64,000 bases of DNA from Gemmatimonadota bacterium (GTDB lineage Bacteria > Gemmatimonadota > Gemmatimonadetes > Gemmatimonadales > GWC2-71-9): positions 60,416 through 124,415 of the forward strand of contig QHUM01000044.1 in NCBI GenBank assembly GCA_003222135.1. Direction: 5' to 3'. Positions 26,866-35,805 of this stretch are shown here, piece after piece. A program made the translations under genes and the position numbers. Position 1 is the stretch's first letter; every line of letters begins with the position of its first letter. The notes under the pieces were generated by a model. That model worked only from the letters and a program-made list of their open reading frames with translations, made no database searches and was not told where the DNA came from.

Positions 26866-28125
26866 TTGCGGGACAGCGGCGCGTCTTGTCACGTCGCGAT
26901 CATCGGGGCGGGGCCGTACGGATTGGCCGCCGCGGCGCACCTCCGCGCCGAGCACGTCGAAACTCGGATCTTCGGCGAGCCGATGGCGTTCTGGGAACGG
27001 CACATGCCGAAAGGCATGTTCTTGCGTTCCAGCGCAAGCGCTTCCAATCTCGCTGATCCCGATGGTCGGCTGCGACTCGACCGCTACCATGCCCTCCATG
27101 GTCTTCCGCACGTCAAGCCCGTGCCGATCGAGGATTTCGTACGCTATGGGCACTGGTTCCAGCAGCAGGCGGTACCGGATGTCGATCGGCGGACCGTCAC
27201 CTCCCTCGTCGCAGACTCGCAGGGGTTCCGCGTGCGGATCGCGGATGGGGAGGAATTTCACGCGCGGCGCGTGGTGGTGGCCACGGGCATCAGCCCATTC
27301 GCCCGGCGCCCGGCGCAGTTCGCAGGACTGCCGGCACCACTCGCATCTCATTCCTTTGACCACGCCGATCTGAGTCGGTTCGCCCGCCAGCGGGTCGTGG
27401 TGGTTGGCGCCGGGCAGAGCGCGCTCGAATCCGCGGCCCTGCTCCACGAGGCCGGTGCGGAAGTCGAAGTCGTGGCCCGGGCCCCCGGCACGTACTTCAT
27501 CCCTGACTGGCCGCAGACTCCGCTCGTCCGTGCGGCGCGCCGGCTCCTCAGCCCCATCGCTCGTCCCCCGTTCGATATCATGGGCCCACGCTTCGTGAGC
27601 TGGCTGATCGCCTGGCCCCGGCTGTTTCGCAGGTCGCCGAGAGCGCTGCAAGATTTCCTCACGGGGCGTGCCGTGCGGCCGGCCGGCGCGAGCTGGTTAG
27701 CGTCGCGCCTGGCCGCGGTACCCATCACCGCAGGCCGTACGGTTGCGGCAGCCACTCCCACGGGCTCGCAGCTCCGCCTGCGGCTCGACGACGGCAGTGA
27801 ACGACTGGTGGATCATCTGCTCCTTGCCACGGGTTATCGCGTGGACGCCGCACGCTACCCGTTCCTGGCGCCGACGCTGCTGCAGGCCCTGCGCACCCGC
27901 GATGGGTATCCCGAGCTGGAGGTCGGGTTCGAATCGTCCGTACCAGGCCTCCACTTCGTCGGGACGCCTGCCGCTGGCACCTTCGGCCCGCTGTGTCGCT
28001 TTGTGGTGGGAACGAGGTACATGGCGCGCACGCTGACACGGTACATCACCCATGCGGGGGGGAACGGTCGCATCCGTTCCGGGCGGCCAACCGCAAACGG
28101 TTTGCTCGCCGTGCGACATGGATGA
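26866..28125 (+). CDS. FAD/NAD(P)-dependent oxidoreductase (flavin monooxygenase-like)
   Basis: A flavoprotein of about 419 aa. HVAIIGAGPYGLAAAAHLRA is the FAD Rossmann motif, and RVVVVGAGQSALESAALLH a second dinucleotide site for NAD(P)H. LLLATGYRVDA and GLHFVGTPAAGTFGPLCRFV match the ATG-type motifs of flavin monooxygenases and lysine/ornithine N-hydroxylase relatives. I favour the TTG at 26866, which has GGAGG five bases upstream and begins next to the Rossmann strand; an ATG at 26809 would add 19 residues without homology. It overlaps the ATP-grasp gene by 8 bp, so the two probably modify a common small molecule. Confidence 0.85.
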   Translation: MRDSGASCHVAIIGAGPYGLAAAAHLRAEHVETRIFGEPMAFWERHMPKGMFLRSSASASNLADPDGRLRLDRYHALHGLPHVKPVPIEDFVRYGHWFQQQAVPDVDRRTVTSLVADSQGFRVRIADGEEFHARRVVVATGISPFARRPAQFAGLPAPLASHSFDHADLSRFARQRVVVVGAGQSALESAALLHEAGAEVEVVARAPGTYFIPDWPQTPLVRAARRLLSPIARPPFDIMGPRFVSWLIAWPRLFRRSPRALQDFLTGRAVRPAGASWLASRLAAVPITAGRTVAAATPTGSQLRLRLDDGSERLVDHLLLATGYRVDAARYPFLAPTLLQALRTRDGYPELEVGFESSVPGLHFVGTPAAGTFGPLCRFVVGTRYMARTLTRYITHAGGNGRIRSGRPTANGLLAVRHG

Positions 28126-29335
28126 CGCAGGGGGTAGGCCGTGGGCCGTCGTTCTCAGCTCGGACTTGGTCGGCCTGGGGGCGGTCCGGAGCCTGCACGC
28201 GGGCGGCGTCCCCACGCTCGTTGTCATGCTCGATCCGCTGGAGCCCGTGCGCGTCTCGCGGTACGCCCACAAAATTCTCGTCCCCAAGTCGCCCGACGTG
28301 GAGGGCGCCCTCTTGAATGTGCTGGCCGAGATCAATCGGGGACCGCGGCCGGTCCTGATTCCGACGTCGGATCATCTCGTCCATTTCATGGCCAAGCACC
28401 GGGCCCACCTGGAAGTGCACTTCAGGTGCTGTATCCCCCCGAATGCCGCCGTCGACATCGCCCTCGACAAGGCGAAGGACACGCAACTGCTCCAGGGGAC
28501 TCAGGTCCCGCTCCCCAAGACCGTTCAGATGTTGCCGGCCTCACCCGCCGAGTTGATCCGCCAACTGGGCCTGCCCCTCATCGTGAAACCCCGCACGCAT
28601 GTGGATAAGGAAGGGCTGGGGTGGAGGAACGTCATCATCCGGAGCGCGGCCGACGCCGACGCGTTCTACCGCACGAGCAGCGCGGTGTTCAACCGCGTCA
28701 TCGCGCAGGAGTTGATTCCCGGACCCGACGAGACCCTGTGGGAGTGCATCTGCCTGTTCGACGCCGACAGTGAAGTCGCCCGCGCGTTCACCTTCCGCAA
28801 GCTCTCGACGATGCCGGCCCACTACGGAGCCACCAGCCGCGGCAGGAGTGAGCGCAACGATGCGCTCGTGGAGCTCGCCGCCCTAGTCGGCAGACAGTTC
28901 AACTATACCGGTATTGGCGACATCGACGTGAAGTACGATGCGCGCGACCGGCGATACAAGTACCTGGAGCTCAATCCGCGACTGGGCATGTGCCACTACT
29001 TCGGCACCTGCTGCGGCAAGAATGTGACCCTCGACGCCTATCGTTTGGCCTGCGGCGACGATCTACCGGAGGATGCCCCGCAGGTGGAGGGACGAACGTT
29101 CTTGGCCGTGCTGGAGGAGATCGGCGGCAGGTTGCAGGACGGCGATTCGTTGCTGGCGGTGTTGCGCGGCCTCCTGGTTGCCCTCGTGCGCCGGCCGGTG
29201 GGGGCGTACTTCGCCCCGGACGATGTATGGCCCGGGCCCTTTGCAGTGTTTCGAATCTCTTACCGACTGCTGGCGAGGGCGTGGCGCGGGCAGCTCGGCG
29301 CCGTGTTCACGAAGCAGTTCAACCCGAGCGCTTGA
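28118..29335 (+). CDS. ATP-grasp carboxylate-amine ligase-like protein
   Basis: A 405-aa ATP-grasp protein starting at the ATG that overlaps the FAD enzyme's stop. The N-terminal pre-ATP-grasp domain contains WAVVLSSDLVGLGAVRSLH. The ATP site follows as ALDKAKDTQLLQ, LPLIVKPRTHVDKE and VIAQELIPGPDETLWE, and the metal-binding end as YKYLELNPRLGMCHYFG, with the expected E and N. Such enzymes form amide or ester bonds via acyl phosphates, for example D-aspartate ligases and small peptide ligases. Pairing with an oxidoreductase suggests synthesis of a modified amino acid or peptide; the product is unknown. A tRNA-Ser gene lies convergent 6 bp beyond the stop. Confidence 0.85.
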   Translation: MDDAGGRPWAVVLSSDLVGLGAVRSLHAGGVPTLVVMLDPLEPVRVSRYAHKILVPKSPDVEGALLNVLAEINRGPRPVLIPTSDHLVHFMAKHRAHLEVHFRCCIPPNAAVDIALDKAKDTQLLQGTQVPLPKTVQMLPASPAELIRQLGLPLIVKPRTHVDKEGLGWRNVIIRSAADADAFYRTSSAVFNRVIAQELIPGPDETLWECICLFDADSEVARAFTFRKLSTMPAHYGATSRGRSERNDALVELAALVGRQFNYTGIGDIDVKYDARDRRYKYLELNPRLGMCHYFGTCCGKNVTLDAYRLACGDDLPEDAPQVEGRTFLAVLEEIGGRLQDGDSLLAVLRGLLVALVRRPVGAYFAPDDVWPGPFAVFRISYRLLARAWRGQLGAVFTKQFNPSA

Positions 29336-29341
29336 ACGACA

Positions 29342-29425
29342 CGGAGGGCAGAGGATTCGAACCTCTACGGGCTTGCGCCCAGCGGTTTTCAAGACCGCCG
29401 CCTTACCAGTTAGGTCTAGCCCTCC
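29342..29425 (-). tRNA. tRNA-Ser (anticodon TGA)
   Basis: On the minus strand this 84-nt class II tRNA has acceptor GGAGGGC/GCCCTCC with discriminator G, anticodon stem GCGGT/ACCGC with loop CTTGAAA (anticodon TGA), variable arm GGGC-GCAA-GCCC and T-arm AGAGG-TTCGAAT-CCTCT. The D-stem GAC/GGC has an A-G mismatch at 11-24, unusual for serine tRNAs. It would read UCN codons, mainly UCA. No CCA is encoded. Confidence 0.93.
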
Positions 29426-29550
29426 CAACCAGCCACGCTGGAACTTACGTGCGCCGGCCAGCCCGCGACAGCGGGGGCGTTTCACGTTTGTTTCCCATTA
29501 ATGGCTGAAACACTGAGGGGCCTGAAGCGCGTGCTCTGACCGCCGAAATC

Positions 29551-30600
29551 CTACGGTGCCACGAAGGACCAATCCGCGCTCGCCGTTCCCCGCGCACCCG
29601 ACACGGTCACGGTACCGCTCACCGTCGCGTTCCGGACCGGGATCGAAGAGAGCCGAAAGGTTGCCAGCAACTTCGGGCCGGCGGGCTCGCCGGCGAGCGA
29701 CTGGAGCACCGGGAGCAGCTGCGAGGGGTCGGTCACGCCCGCGTAGATTCCTCCGGTGCGCAACGCCAGCTCGCGCATGACTTCGACCGCACGGTCCTGC
29801 GTCTTGGCACCTTGGTCGGAGGCGGGACCGACTCCAACGGCGAAGATACGAACCTGACTCGCGTTCGCCGCCGCGACGAGGGAATCCTTGTAATTCTGCG
29901 TCGTATCAGTCGGCAACCCATCCGTGATGATCACGAGGTAGCGCTTGTGAGCAACGCTGGTCAGCGTCGTGTCCGTCCACCGTACGACCTCGATCCCTGA
30001 GTGGTACAGGTAGGTGGATCCGCTGAGTGGCTGGATGGCCGGGATCTGACCGTCCAGCTCTGTCGCGTTGGTCGTATATGGTTGCAACAGCCTCGTCCGG
30101 GCAAACCCGGGACTGGGCGAGCTCCCCCCGAAATCCAGCAGCGCGACACGGTTGGCCGCCCTTGCCCCAAGCACCTCGCGCCAAAACAGCTGCGCCGCAG
30201 ACGTGCGCAGCCGATCGGGATCACTCCAGCGCATCGATGGAGAGTCATCGATATCGATGGCGGCAGCGACCAGCGTCGTGTCCGGTAGCTCCACGCTCTG
30301 ACTGCTCACTGGAAGCGGGGCCGCGACCGGGCCCGTAAGCGTCGCGGTGACGCTCCAGCTGTCAGTCACCAGCGGTCGCCCCGTCTGATCCACCGGCACC
30401 AGCTCGACGGTGAATTCACCGCGTGACCGAAACGCTGCCGAGTCGACTCGTAGTCCTACGAACACGCTCAAAAAGCCCTGGCGTGGACCGCAACACTCAG
30501 TCTGGCGGCAGGCTTGTCCCACGACTACCAGAACGGCTGATGCGACAACCGCCGCTACCCGACCATGGACTTGCAACGTGATTCCCCAGAGCGAGTTCAT
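29551..30600 (-). CDS. VWA-domain lipoprotein
   Basis: A 349-aa protein with an N-terminal hydrophobic signal ending VVVGQAC, likely lipid-anchored. The first third is beta-rich (FTVELVPVDQTGRPLVTDSWSV). A von Willebrand A domain follows with MIDAS motif DIDDSPSM (DxSxS), NRVALLDFGG, a Thr-containing LSGSTYLYHSG, and LVIITDGLPTD. The C-terminal domain resembles a small Ig-like strand set. Proteins of this type bind other surface proteins through a metal ion. The promoter is not obvious. It is followed 125 bp downstream, same strand, by tRNA-Ser(TGA). Confidence 0.85.
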   Translation of the reverse strand: MNSLWGITLQVHGRVAAVVASAVLVVVGQACRQTECCGPRQGFLSVFVGLRVDSAAFRSRGEFTVELVPVDQTGRPLVTDSWSVTATLTGPVAAPLPVSSQSVELPDTTLVAAAIDIDDSPSMRWSDPDRLRTSAAQLFWREVLGARAANRVALLDFGGSSPSPGFARTRLLQPYTTNATELDGQIPAIQPLSGSTYLYHSGIEVVRWTDTTLTSVAHKRYLVIITDGLPTDTTQNYKDSLVAAANASQVRIFAVGVGPASDQGAKTQDRAVEVMRELALRTGGIYAGVTDPSQLLPVLQSLAGEPAGPKLLATFRLSSIPVRNATVSGTVTVSGARGTASADWSFVAP

Positions 30601-30786
30601 CGCTCAGCGATGGCAAGAGGCAGGCCAGGGGTGACCCGGCGCAGATCTGTGGGCGTCGAGGCGAGGTAGACTCATGCAATGGCAGCGGCTTGCAGCAGTC
30701 CTGTGGCGATTGCGTTACAACCTCGGGGACTTGAGGAAGGAGAGACCGGAGCGGAGGGGGGAGATGGGACGAGTACGACCGGACCG

Positions 30787-31095
30787 TTACAGCGATAGGT
30801 CCGTCAGAACGTCGGCCAGCACCTCGCCTTCCTCCCGCGTCAGCGCATCCCACACGCCCCGGCTGCCATCCGCCCGCACCACTTCAAACACCGCCCGAGC
30901 GGCCGGACGTCCCCCGACCGTCCAGCGCGCTCGAGCGATCCAGAACCCGGACGCGCCGTCGGCGTCGTTCTCGTAGCACTCCGCAATCCGGGAGGCCACG
31001 GCGTGGCAAGCAAAGCCCTTGGGTAAGAACTGCTGGCACGCCGTCAGCGCCGCCGCGAGTTGCTCAACAACGCTCGTCGCCTGGTGCGTGGTCAT
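30787..31095 (-). CDS. Short conserved-looking hypothetical protein
   Basis: A 102-aa soluble protein from the ATG at 31095 (MTTHQATSVVEQLAAAL). It contains FACHAVASRIAECYENDADG and FWIARARWTVGGRPAARAVFEVVRAD, ending with LTREEGEVLADVLTDLS. The alternating hydrophobic pattern suggests a small alpha/beta fold. The same frame stays open upstream to 31449, but that part is antisense to the downstream end of the DUF2723 gene. No family recognised. The 186 bp upstream of the VWA gene and the 130 bp on the other side show nothing specific. Confidence 0.5.
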   Translation of the reverse strand: MTTHQATSVVEQLAAALTACQQFLPKGFACHAVASRIAECYENDADGASGFWIARARWTVGGRPAARAVFEVVRADGSRGVWDALTREEGEVLADVLTDLSL

Positions 31096-31225
31096 CGTTG
31101 TCGCTGGGTGCACGGGGAACCGTGTGGGTTGGTATTCCCCTAGGATGCCGAAAGGCGCGCCGGAGTAACGGCTCCGAATCGCTCGCGATCGGCCCGTGAT
31201 GCGAATTGCGACAGGTAGGCGGGGG

Positions 31226-33577
31226 TCAGCGCTCCGGCGGCGGAATGAACCCGTAGTTGGTGTTCTTGAAGATCGAGTCCGCCAGCACGAGCGCCCTGGC
31301 GGCTTCCTGCGGCTTCTGCTTCTGCAGCAGCTGTGCCAGCCCCTGGTACACGATGCCGTACGTCGCCAGGATCCCCTCGGACGGCTTGTCGACCCAGCCG
31401 CGCGGGCGGTGCCGCGCCGCCGTGTCGCCGTGGTACACTTGGAAGGCAAGGGTCTCGGTGCGCGGGACGTTGACGTACCCGAGGCCCTGGACCCCCTTGA
31501 TGCTGTCGGATTCCGTGATGGGGTCCTGGTGCAGCTTCCGCACGAATCCCTGGCCTTCGAGGTACCCCGTGAGGCCGAACTGATCGGCGTAGGGCCCGAC
31601 GGTGCGCGAGAAGTACAGCGGCCGTTTCCCCATCTGATCCTTGATCGCCTGTAGCGTGACCACGTCCGCCTTCTCGAGATACTGGCGGCCGAGCTGCGCC
31701 GGATCGAGCGTCACGCCGATACCGCCCAGGTTGACGGTGGCCTTCTTCTCGAGGAAGTACACGGGCTGGAGCCCGTCGAGCTGCGCGTCGCTGAAGCTCA
31801 ACACCTTGCCGCTCGGCTTGGGCCAGGTGCGGCCGCGGTAGATGGCGGGCGCCTTGTCGGGGTCGAAGTCGTAGACCGGCCGGCGCTGCATCTGCCGTAG
31901 GTACCAGTCGGTGTTGGCGAGCGACAGGTTCAGCACTACGACGTCTTTGCGGATTCCCTCCACCTCTTGCGCGTACCACAGCGGGAAGGTGTCGTTGTCC
32001 CCGGCGGTGACGAGGATGCCGTACGGCTCCACCGACTGCAGAATGTCGTAAGCGAAGTCGCGGGCGAGCGTCTCGCCGGCGCGCGACGCGGTGAGGCGGT
32101 TCCCGGCGAGCGGGATCAGCGCGAGCAGGAGCACGGGCGTGGCGAAGCGCCAGCGGCGCTCGGGGTCGGGCTCGCGGTCTGCCAGCCACTCCGTCGCCCA
32201 CTCCATCAGCGTGGCCAGTCCCATCCCCACCCACACGCCCCACAGCGCGAACGATGCGATGAAGAAGTAGTCGCGCTCGCGCACCTCGTGCAGCGGTTGC
32301 GCCAGGTCGGGCCGCTGCGAGTAGCCGTACTTGAAATTCAAGTAGAAGGTCAAGAGCAGCGTGAATGTCGCCATCAGCGTCGTCATGGCGAGCGCCGTAC
32401 GCTGGTCGGCCTTCCAATGCCGCCACGCGCCGAGCAGGCCGAGCGCGCCGAACACGACCGCCAGCGCGCGCTGCAGGCCGCCCATCCAGTCGTGGCCCCA
32501 CTGCCAGCTGAAGTACTGCAACCACATCCCGATCTGCGCGGTGATCGACGCCTGCCGCTGGCTCACGGGGGGTTTGCCGTACTGCTGGCGCGTCAGCACT
32601 TCCCACAGTGCCTGCCCGCTGGTCGGCTCCCCTTCGTTGATCGCCGGGAAGTGGGCGGAGCGAATCGGCAGGAACAGGTACACGGAGATCCCTACGACGG
32701 CCACGCCGAGCACCGCGAGCGCGAAGTCCCAATTGCGGGCCCGGAACAGGGCGTTCCCGAGCGCGGCCAGGAACAGCACGGCGGCGGCCTTCAGCGGCAT
32801 CGCGTTCTCGAGACCCGTGGCCACGATCATGCCGTACACGCTGCAGAACAGGAACCACTGCGACCATTCTTCCCGGCGCGACGCGTCGTCCGGCGGCCGC
32901 TGCGTCTTGAGCGACGGCAGCAGCAGGATCACAACCACGGGCCCCACCAGGACCCCCATCATGTGGTTCGTCGCCGTGAGGGCCAGCAGATACACGATCA
33001 GCAGCAAGTGGTGGTCGTGCGCCTCACCCGGTGGCTGGTCGTCCCACCGCACGATGAGCCACAGCACCAGCGCGACCGAGAGCAACGACAGCGTGTACAC
33101 CTTCTCGTTCACGACCGATTGATTCCACACGGTGAACGCGGTCGCGGAGCAGATCGCGCCCCCGAGCGCCGCCAGCCGCCGCGGCCACATGGCCGGGACC
33201 CACGCCCGCATCCAGCGCTCGCCCACCAGGAACCAGCACCCCGCCGCGACGGCGCTCGTCACGGCGGCGAGCAGGTTGATACGCGTCGCATAGCCCGCGG
33301 CGAGCGGCAGCAAGCCCCACACATGCGCGATGAGCGTGAACAGCGGGTTACCCGGCGGATGGGGGATGCCCAGCACGTACGCCGCGGCGATGTACTCGGA
33401 CGTGTCCCAGAACTGCGTCGTCGGTGCGAGCGTGAGCCCGTACAGCATCAGCGCGCCCAGGCTGACGAGTGCGGCCATGAGATACGGCGGCGACTCGGGC
33501 GCGGCCCTGACGGCGGGCGAGGAGGACACCATCCGCTCGGCCACCGGGACCTTCACCGCTTGCTCTGCTTGGCTCAT
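31226..33577 (-). CDS. DUF2723 polytopic membrane protein (glycosyltransferase C-like), copy 2
   Basis: A 783-aa membrane protein. After a cytoplasmic tail come TLAPTTQFWDTSEYIAAAYV and IPHPPGNPLFTLIAHVWG, the defining DUF2723 motif with the acidic WDxSE site used by GT-C mannosyltransferases. About ten membrane helices follow, then a periplasmic domain with TAGDNDTFPLWYAQEVEGI and SLANTDWYLRQMQ. By analogy with protein O-mannosyltransferases it would move a lipid-linked sugar to an exported acceptor. AGGA lies upstream of the ATG. It follows a close paralogue after 12 bp and is the last gene of the long leftward run. Confidence 0.9.
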   Translation of the reverse strand: MSQAEQAVKVPVAERMVSSSPAVRAAPESPPYLMAALVSLGALMLYGLTLAPTTQFWDTSEYIAAAYVLGIPHPPGNPLFTLIAHVWGLLPLAAGYATRINLLAAVTSAVAAGCWFLVGERWMRAWVPAMWPRRLAALGGAICSATAFTVWNQSVVNEKVYTLSLLSVALVLWLIVRWDDQPPGEAHDHHLLLIVYLLALTATNHMMGVLVGPVVVILLLPSLKTQRPPDDASRREEWSQWFLFCSVYGMIVATGLENAMPLKAAAVLFLAALGNALFRARNWDFALAVLGVAVVGISVYLFLPIRSAHFPAINEGEPTSGQALWEVLTRQQYGKPPVSQRQASITAQIGMWLQYFSWQWGHDWMGGLQRALAVVFGALGLLGAWRHWKADQRTALAMTTLMATFTLLLTFYLNFKYGYSQRPDLAQPLHEVRERDYFFIASFALWGVWVGMGLATLMEWATEWLADREPDPERRWRFATPVLLLALIPLAGNRLTASRAGETLARDFAYDILQSVEPYGILVTAGDNDTFPLWYAQEVEGIRKDVVVLNLSLANTDWYLRQMQRRPVYDFDPDKAPAIYRGRTWPKPSGKVLSFSDAQLDGLQPVYFLEKKATVNLGGIGVTLDPAQLGRQYLEKADVVTLQAIKDQMGKRPLYFSRTVGPYADQFGLTGYLEGQGFVRKLHQDPITESDSIKGVQGLGYVNVPRTETLAFQVYHGDTAARHRPRGWVDKPSEGILATYGIVYQGLAQLLQKQKPQEAARALVLADSIFKNTNYGFIPPPER

Positions 33578-33589
33578 GCGCGTCCTGGG

Positions 33590-35800
33590 TTAGTTGCCGG
33601 CGGCTCGCCGCTCGGCGGGCAGCGCGTACGTCGTGTTCGCGAGGATCGCGTCGCGCAGCGCGGCGGCCCGCGCCGCCAGCGCAGGGTCCCGCTCCCGCAG
33701 CGTCGCCGCGATCGTATCGTACACGAACACATAGCCGAACAACGAGTTCTGCGACGGGACGTCCACCCAGCCGCGCGGCCGGGGGCGGGCCGCCGTCTCA
33801 CCGCCGCGATACACATCGAACGCCAGCGCGCGGGTACGCGGGATGTTTACAAAACCGCGACCTTCCACGAGGCGCACGGTGTCGCTCGGCGTGACCGGCC
33901 GTGGCACGACTCGGCGCACCAGTCCCTCACCCACCAAATATGGCGACAGGCCGAGCCGGTCGGCGTACGGGCCCGTAGAAGTAGAAAAATAAATCGGCCG
34001 CTCGCCCAGCCGATCCTTGATGATCTGCAACACCGCCAGGTCCGAGCGCTCCAGGTACCCGCGCCCCAAGGTGCGGGGATCGAGCGTCACGTCGATCGGC
34101 CCGAGATAGCCTCGAGACGGCTGCTCGAGCAGGGCGTACGGAGGGAGCGTGTCCCGGGATTCGGGGGCATAGTAGCGACGCATCCAGGGGGTGGCGGGCC
34201 TCGCCCAGGTCCGGCTTCCGTACAGGGCGGGAGCGGCCTGCGGATCGAACGTCGCGGGAGCCCGGCGCTGCAGTTGGCGCAGGTACCAGCCGGTGTTGGC
34301 GAGCGACAGCACGAGCACGCTCACGTCCCGACGCACACCCTCCACCTCCTGAGCGTACCAGAGCGGGAACGTGTCGTTATCCCCGGCGGTGATGACGAGC
34401 GCGTAGGGATCGACCGACTGGAGCACGTCGCGGGCGTAGTCGCGGGCCATGGTTTCCCCGGCACGCGAGGCGGTGAGGCGGTTGCCGACCAAGGGCACGA
34501 ACGCCACGAGCAGCACTGGCGCGCACACCACCCAGTGCCGGGCGCCGCGCGGCTCGCCCCGGTTCAGGCCGCGCTGCAGCCACTCCATCACCGCCGCGAG
34601 GCCCATGCCCACCCAAATCCCCCAGGCGGCGAACGACGCGATGAAGAAGTAGTCCCGCTCGCGCACCTCGTGCTCGAGGCCCGGCGCGCTGTAGGACTGG
34701 GAGAAGCCCCACTTGAAGTTGAGATAGAAGACGAGCGCCACGGTGAGTGTGAGCATCAGCGTCGTGATGGCGAGCGCGGCACGACGCTCGGAGCGCCACT
34801 GGCGCCGTGCCCCGACCAGGCCGAGCGCCGCGAACGCCACGGCCAGGAGGCGCTGCACCCCTGCGGGCCAGTCGCGACCGAACTGCCACGAGAAGTACTG
34901 CACGTAGTTCAGCAGCTGCTGCCCGTACAGCAGGAGCGTGTGGCCGGGGTTCTCCGGTCCAGGCGGATACATCGGGTTGTCGAACACCGACGGCTTGCCG
35001 AACTGCTCGCGCGTGAGCACGGCGTGGAGCGCCGGCCACGTGGTCGGCTCGCCCTGGTTCAAATACGGGTCGAAGTGTGCGCGGATCGGCATGAACAGGT
35101 CGACGCTCGTGCCCACCACGGCGACGAGCGCGGCGGCGACCAGGAAGCGCGGGCGGATGAGCGCGCGCGCATCGGTGGCCAGGACGTACACCAAGACGGC
35201 TGGGGCCGCGAGCACGCCCATCAAGTGGTTCGTCGCGGTGAGCGCCAGCACGTACGCGATGAGGACGAGGTGATGGTCGCGTCGAGTCGCCACCGGCTGA
35301 TCGGCCCAGCGCACGGCGAGCCAGAGCACGAGCGCGATCGAGAGCACGCTCACCGTATAGACCTTCTCGTTCGCCACCGACTGGTTCCACACGGTGAACG
35401 CGGTCGCGCCGACCACGGCACCCGCCGCCGCGGTGAGCCGCCGGAGCGCCCGGTCCGCCACGCTGGGGCGCAACCAGCGCTCCCCGATCAGAAACCACAA
35501 CGCCGCCGCCGCGGCGCTCGTTAGCGCGGCGAGCAGGTTGATGCGCCGCGCGTAGTCGGCACCGAGTGGCAGCAGCCCCCATGCGTGCGCCAGCAGGATG
35601 AAGAGCGGGTTCCCGGGTGGATGGGGAATGCCGAGCGCGTGCACCGCCGTGCTGTATTCCGACGCGTCCCAGAACTGGGTCGTCGGGGCGAGCGTCACCA
35701 TATAAAGGAGCAAGGCGCCCAGACTGACGCAGAGCGCGGTCGCATAAGGCGGGCGCTCGACGTCCGGGTACGGCGTGGGTTGGTCGCGCATGCTCGTCAT
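33590..35800 (-). CDS. DUF2723 polytopic membrane protein (glycosyltransferase C-like), copy 1
   Basis: A 736-aa paralogue of the next gene, with the same TLAPTTQFWDASEYSTAVHA, IPHPPGNPLFILLAHAWG and AGDNDTFPLWYAQEVEG motifs and the same C-terminal periplasmic domain ending in LRDAILANTTYALP. The ATG at 35800 lies 5 bp after the purH stop; a second ATG at 35791 is possible, and the upstream open frame is antisense-like. The two copies are diverged throughout, so the duplication is old. Different chain specificities, or action as a pair, would explain their retention. Confidence 0.9.
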   Translation of the reverse strand: MTSMRDQPTPYPDVERPPYATALCVSLGALLLYMVTLAPTTQFWDASEYSTAVHALGIPHPPGNPLFILLAHAWGLLPLGADYARRINLLAALTSAAAAALWFLIGERWLRPSVADRALRRLTAAAGAVVGATAFTVWNQSVANEKVYTVSVLSIALVLWLAVRWADQPVATRRDHHLVLIAYVLALTATNHLMGVLAAPAVLVYVLATDARALIRPRFLVAAALVAVVGTSVDLFMPIRAHFDPYLNQGEPTTWPALHAVLTREQFGKPSVFDNPMYPPGPENPGHTLLLYGQQLLNYVQYFSWQFGRDWPAGVQRLLAVAFAALGLVGARRQWRSERRAALAITTLMLTLTVALVFYLNFKWGFSQSYSAPGLEHEVRERDYFFIASFAAWGIWVGMGLAAVMEWLQRGLNRGEPRGARHWVVCAPVLLVAFVPLVGNRLTASRAGETMARDYARDVLQSVDPYALVITAGDNDTFPLWYAQEVEGVRRDVSVLVLSLANTGWYLRQLQRRAPATFDPQAAPALYGSRTWARPATPWMRRYYAPESRDTLPPYALLEQPSRGYLGPIDVTLDPRTLGRGYLERSDLAVLQIIKDRLGERPIYFSTSTGPYADRLGLSPYLVGEGLVRRVVPRPVTPSDTVRLVEGRGFVNIPRTRALAFDVYRGGETAARPRPRGWVDVPSQNSLFGYVFVYDTIAATLRERDPALAARAAALRDAILANTTYALPAERRAAGN

Positions 35801-35805
35801 GTCGG

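Noticed and set aside
31967..35524. 1,185-aa plus-strand open frame
   Set aside because: It is antisense to both DUF2723 genes; its Arg/His/Gln-rich composition is what a shadow frame of GC-rich membrane-protein genes gives, and it has no recognisable domain.
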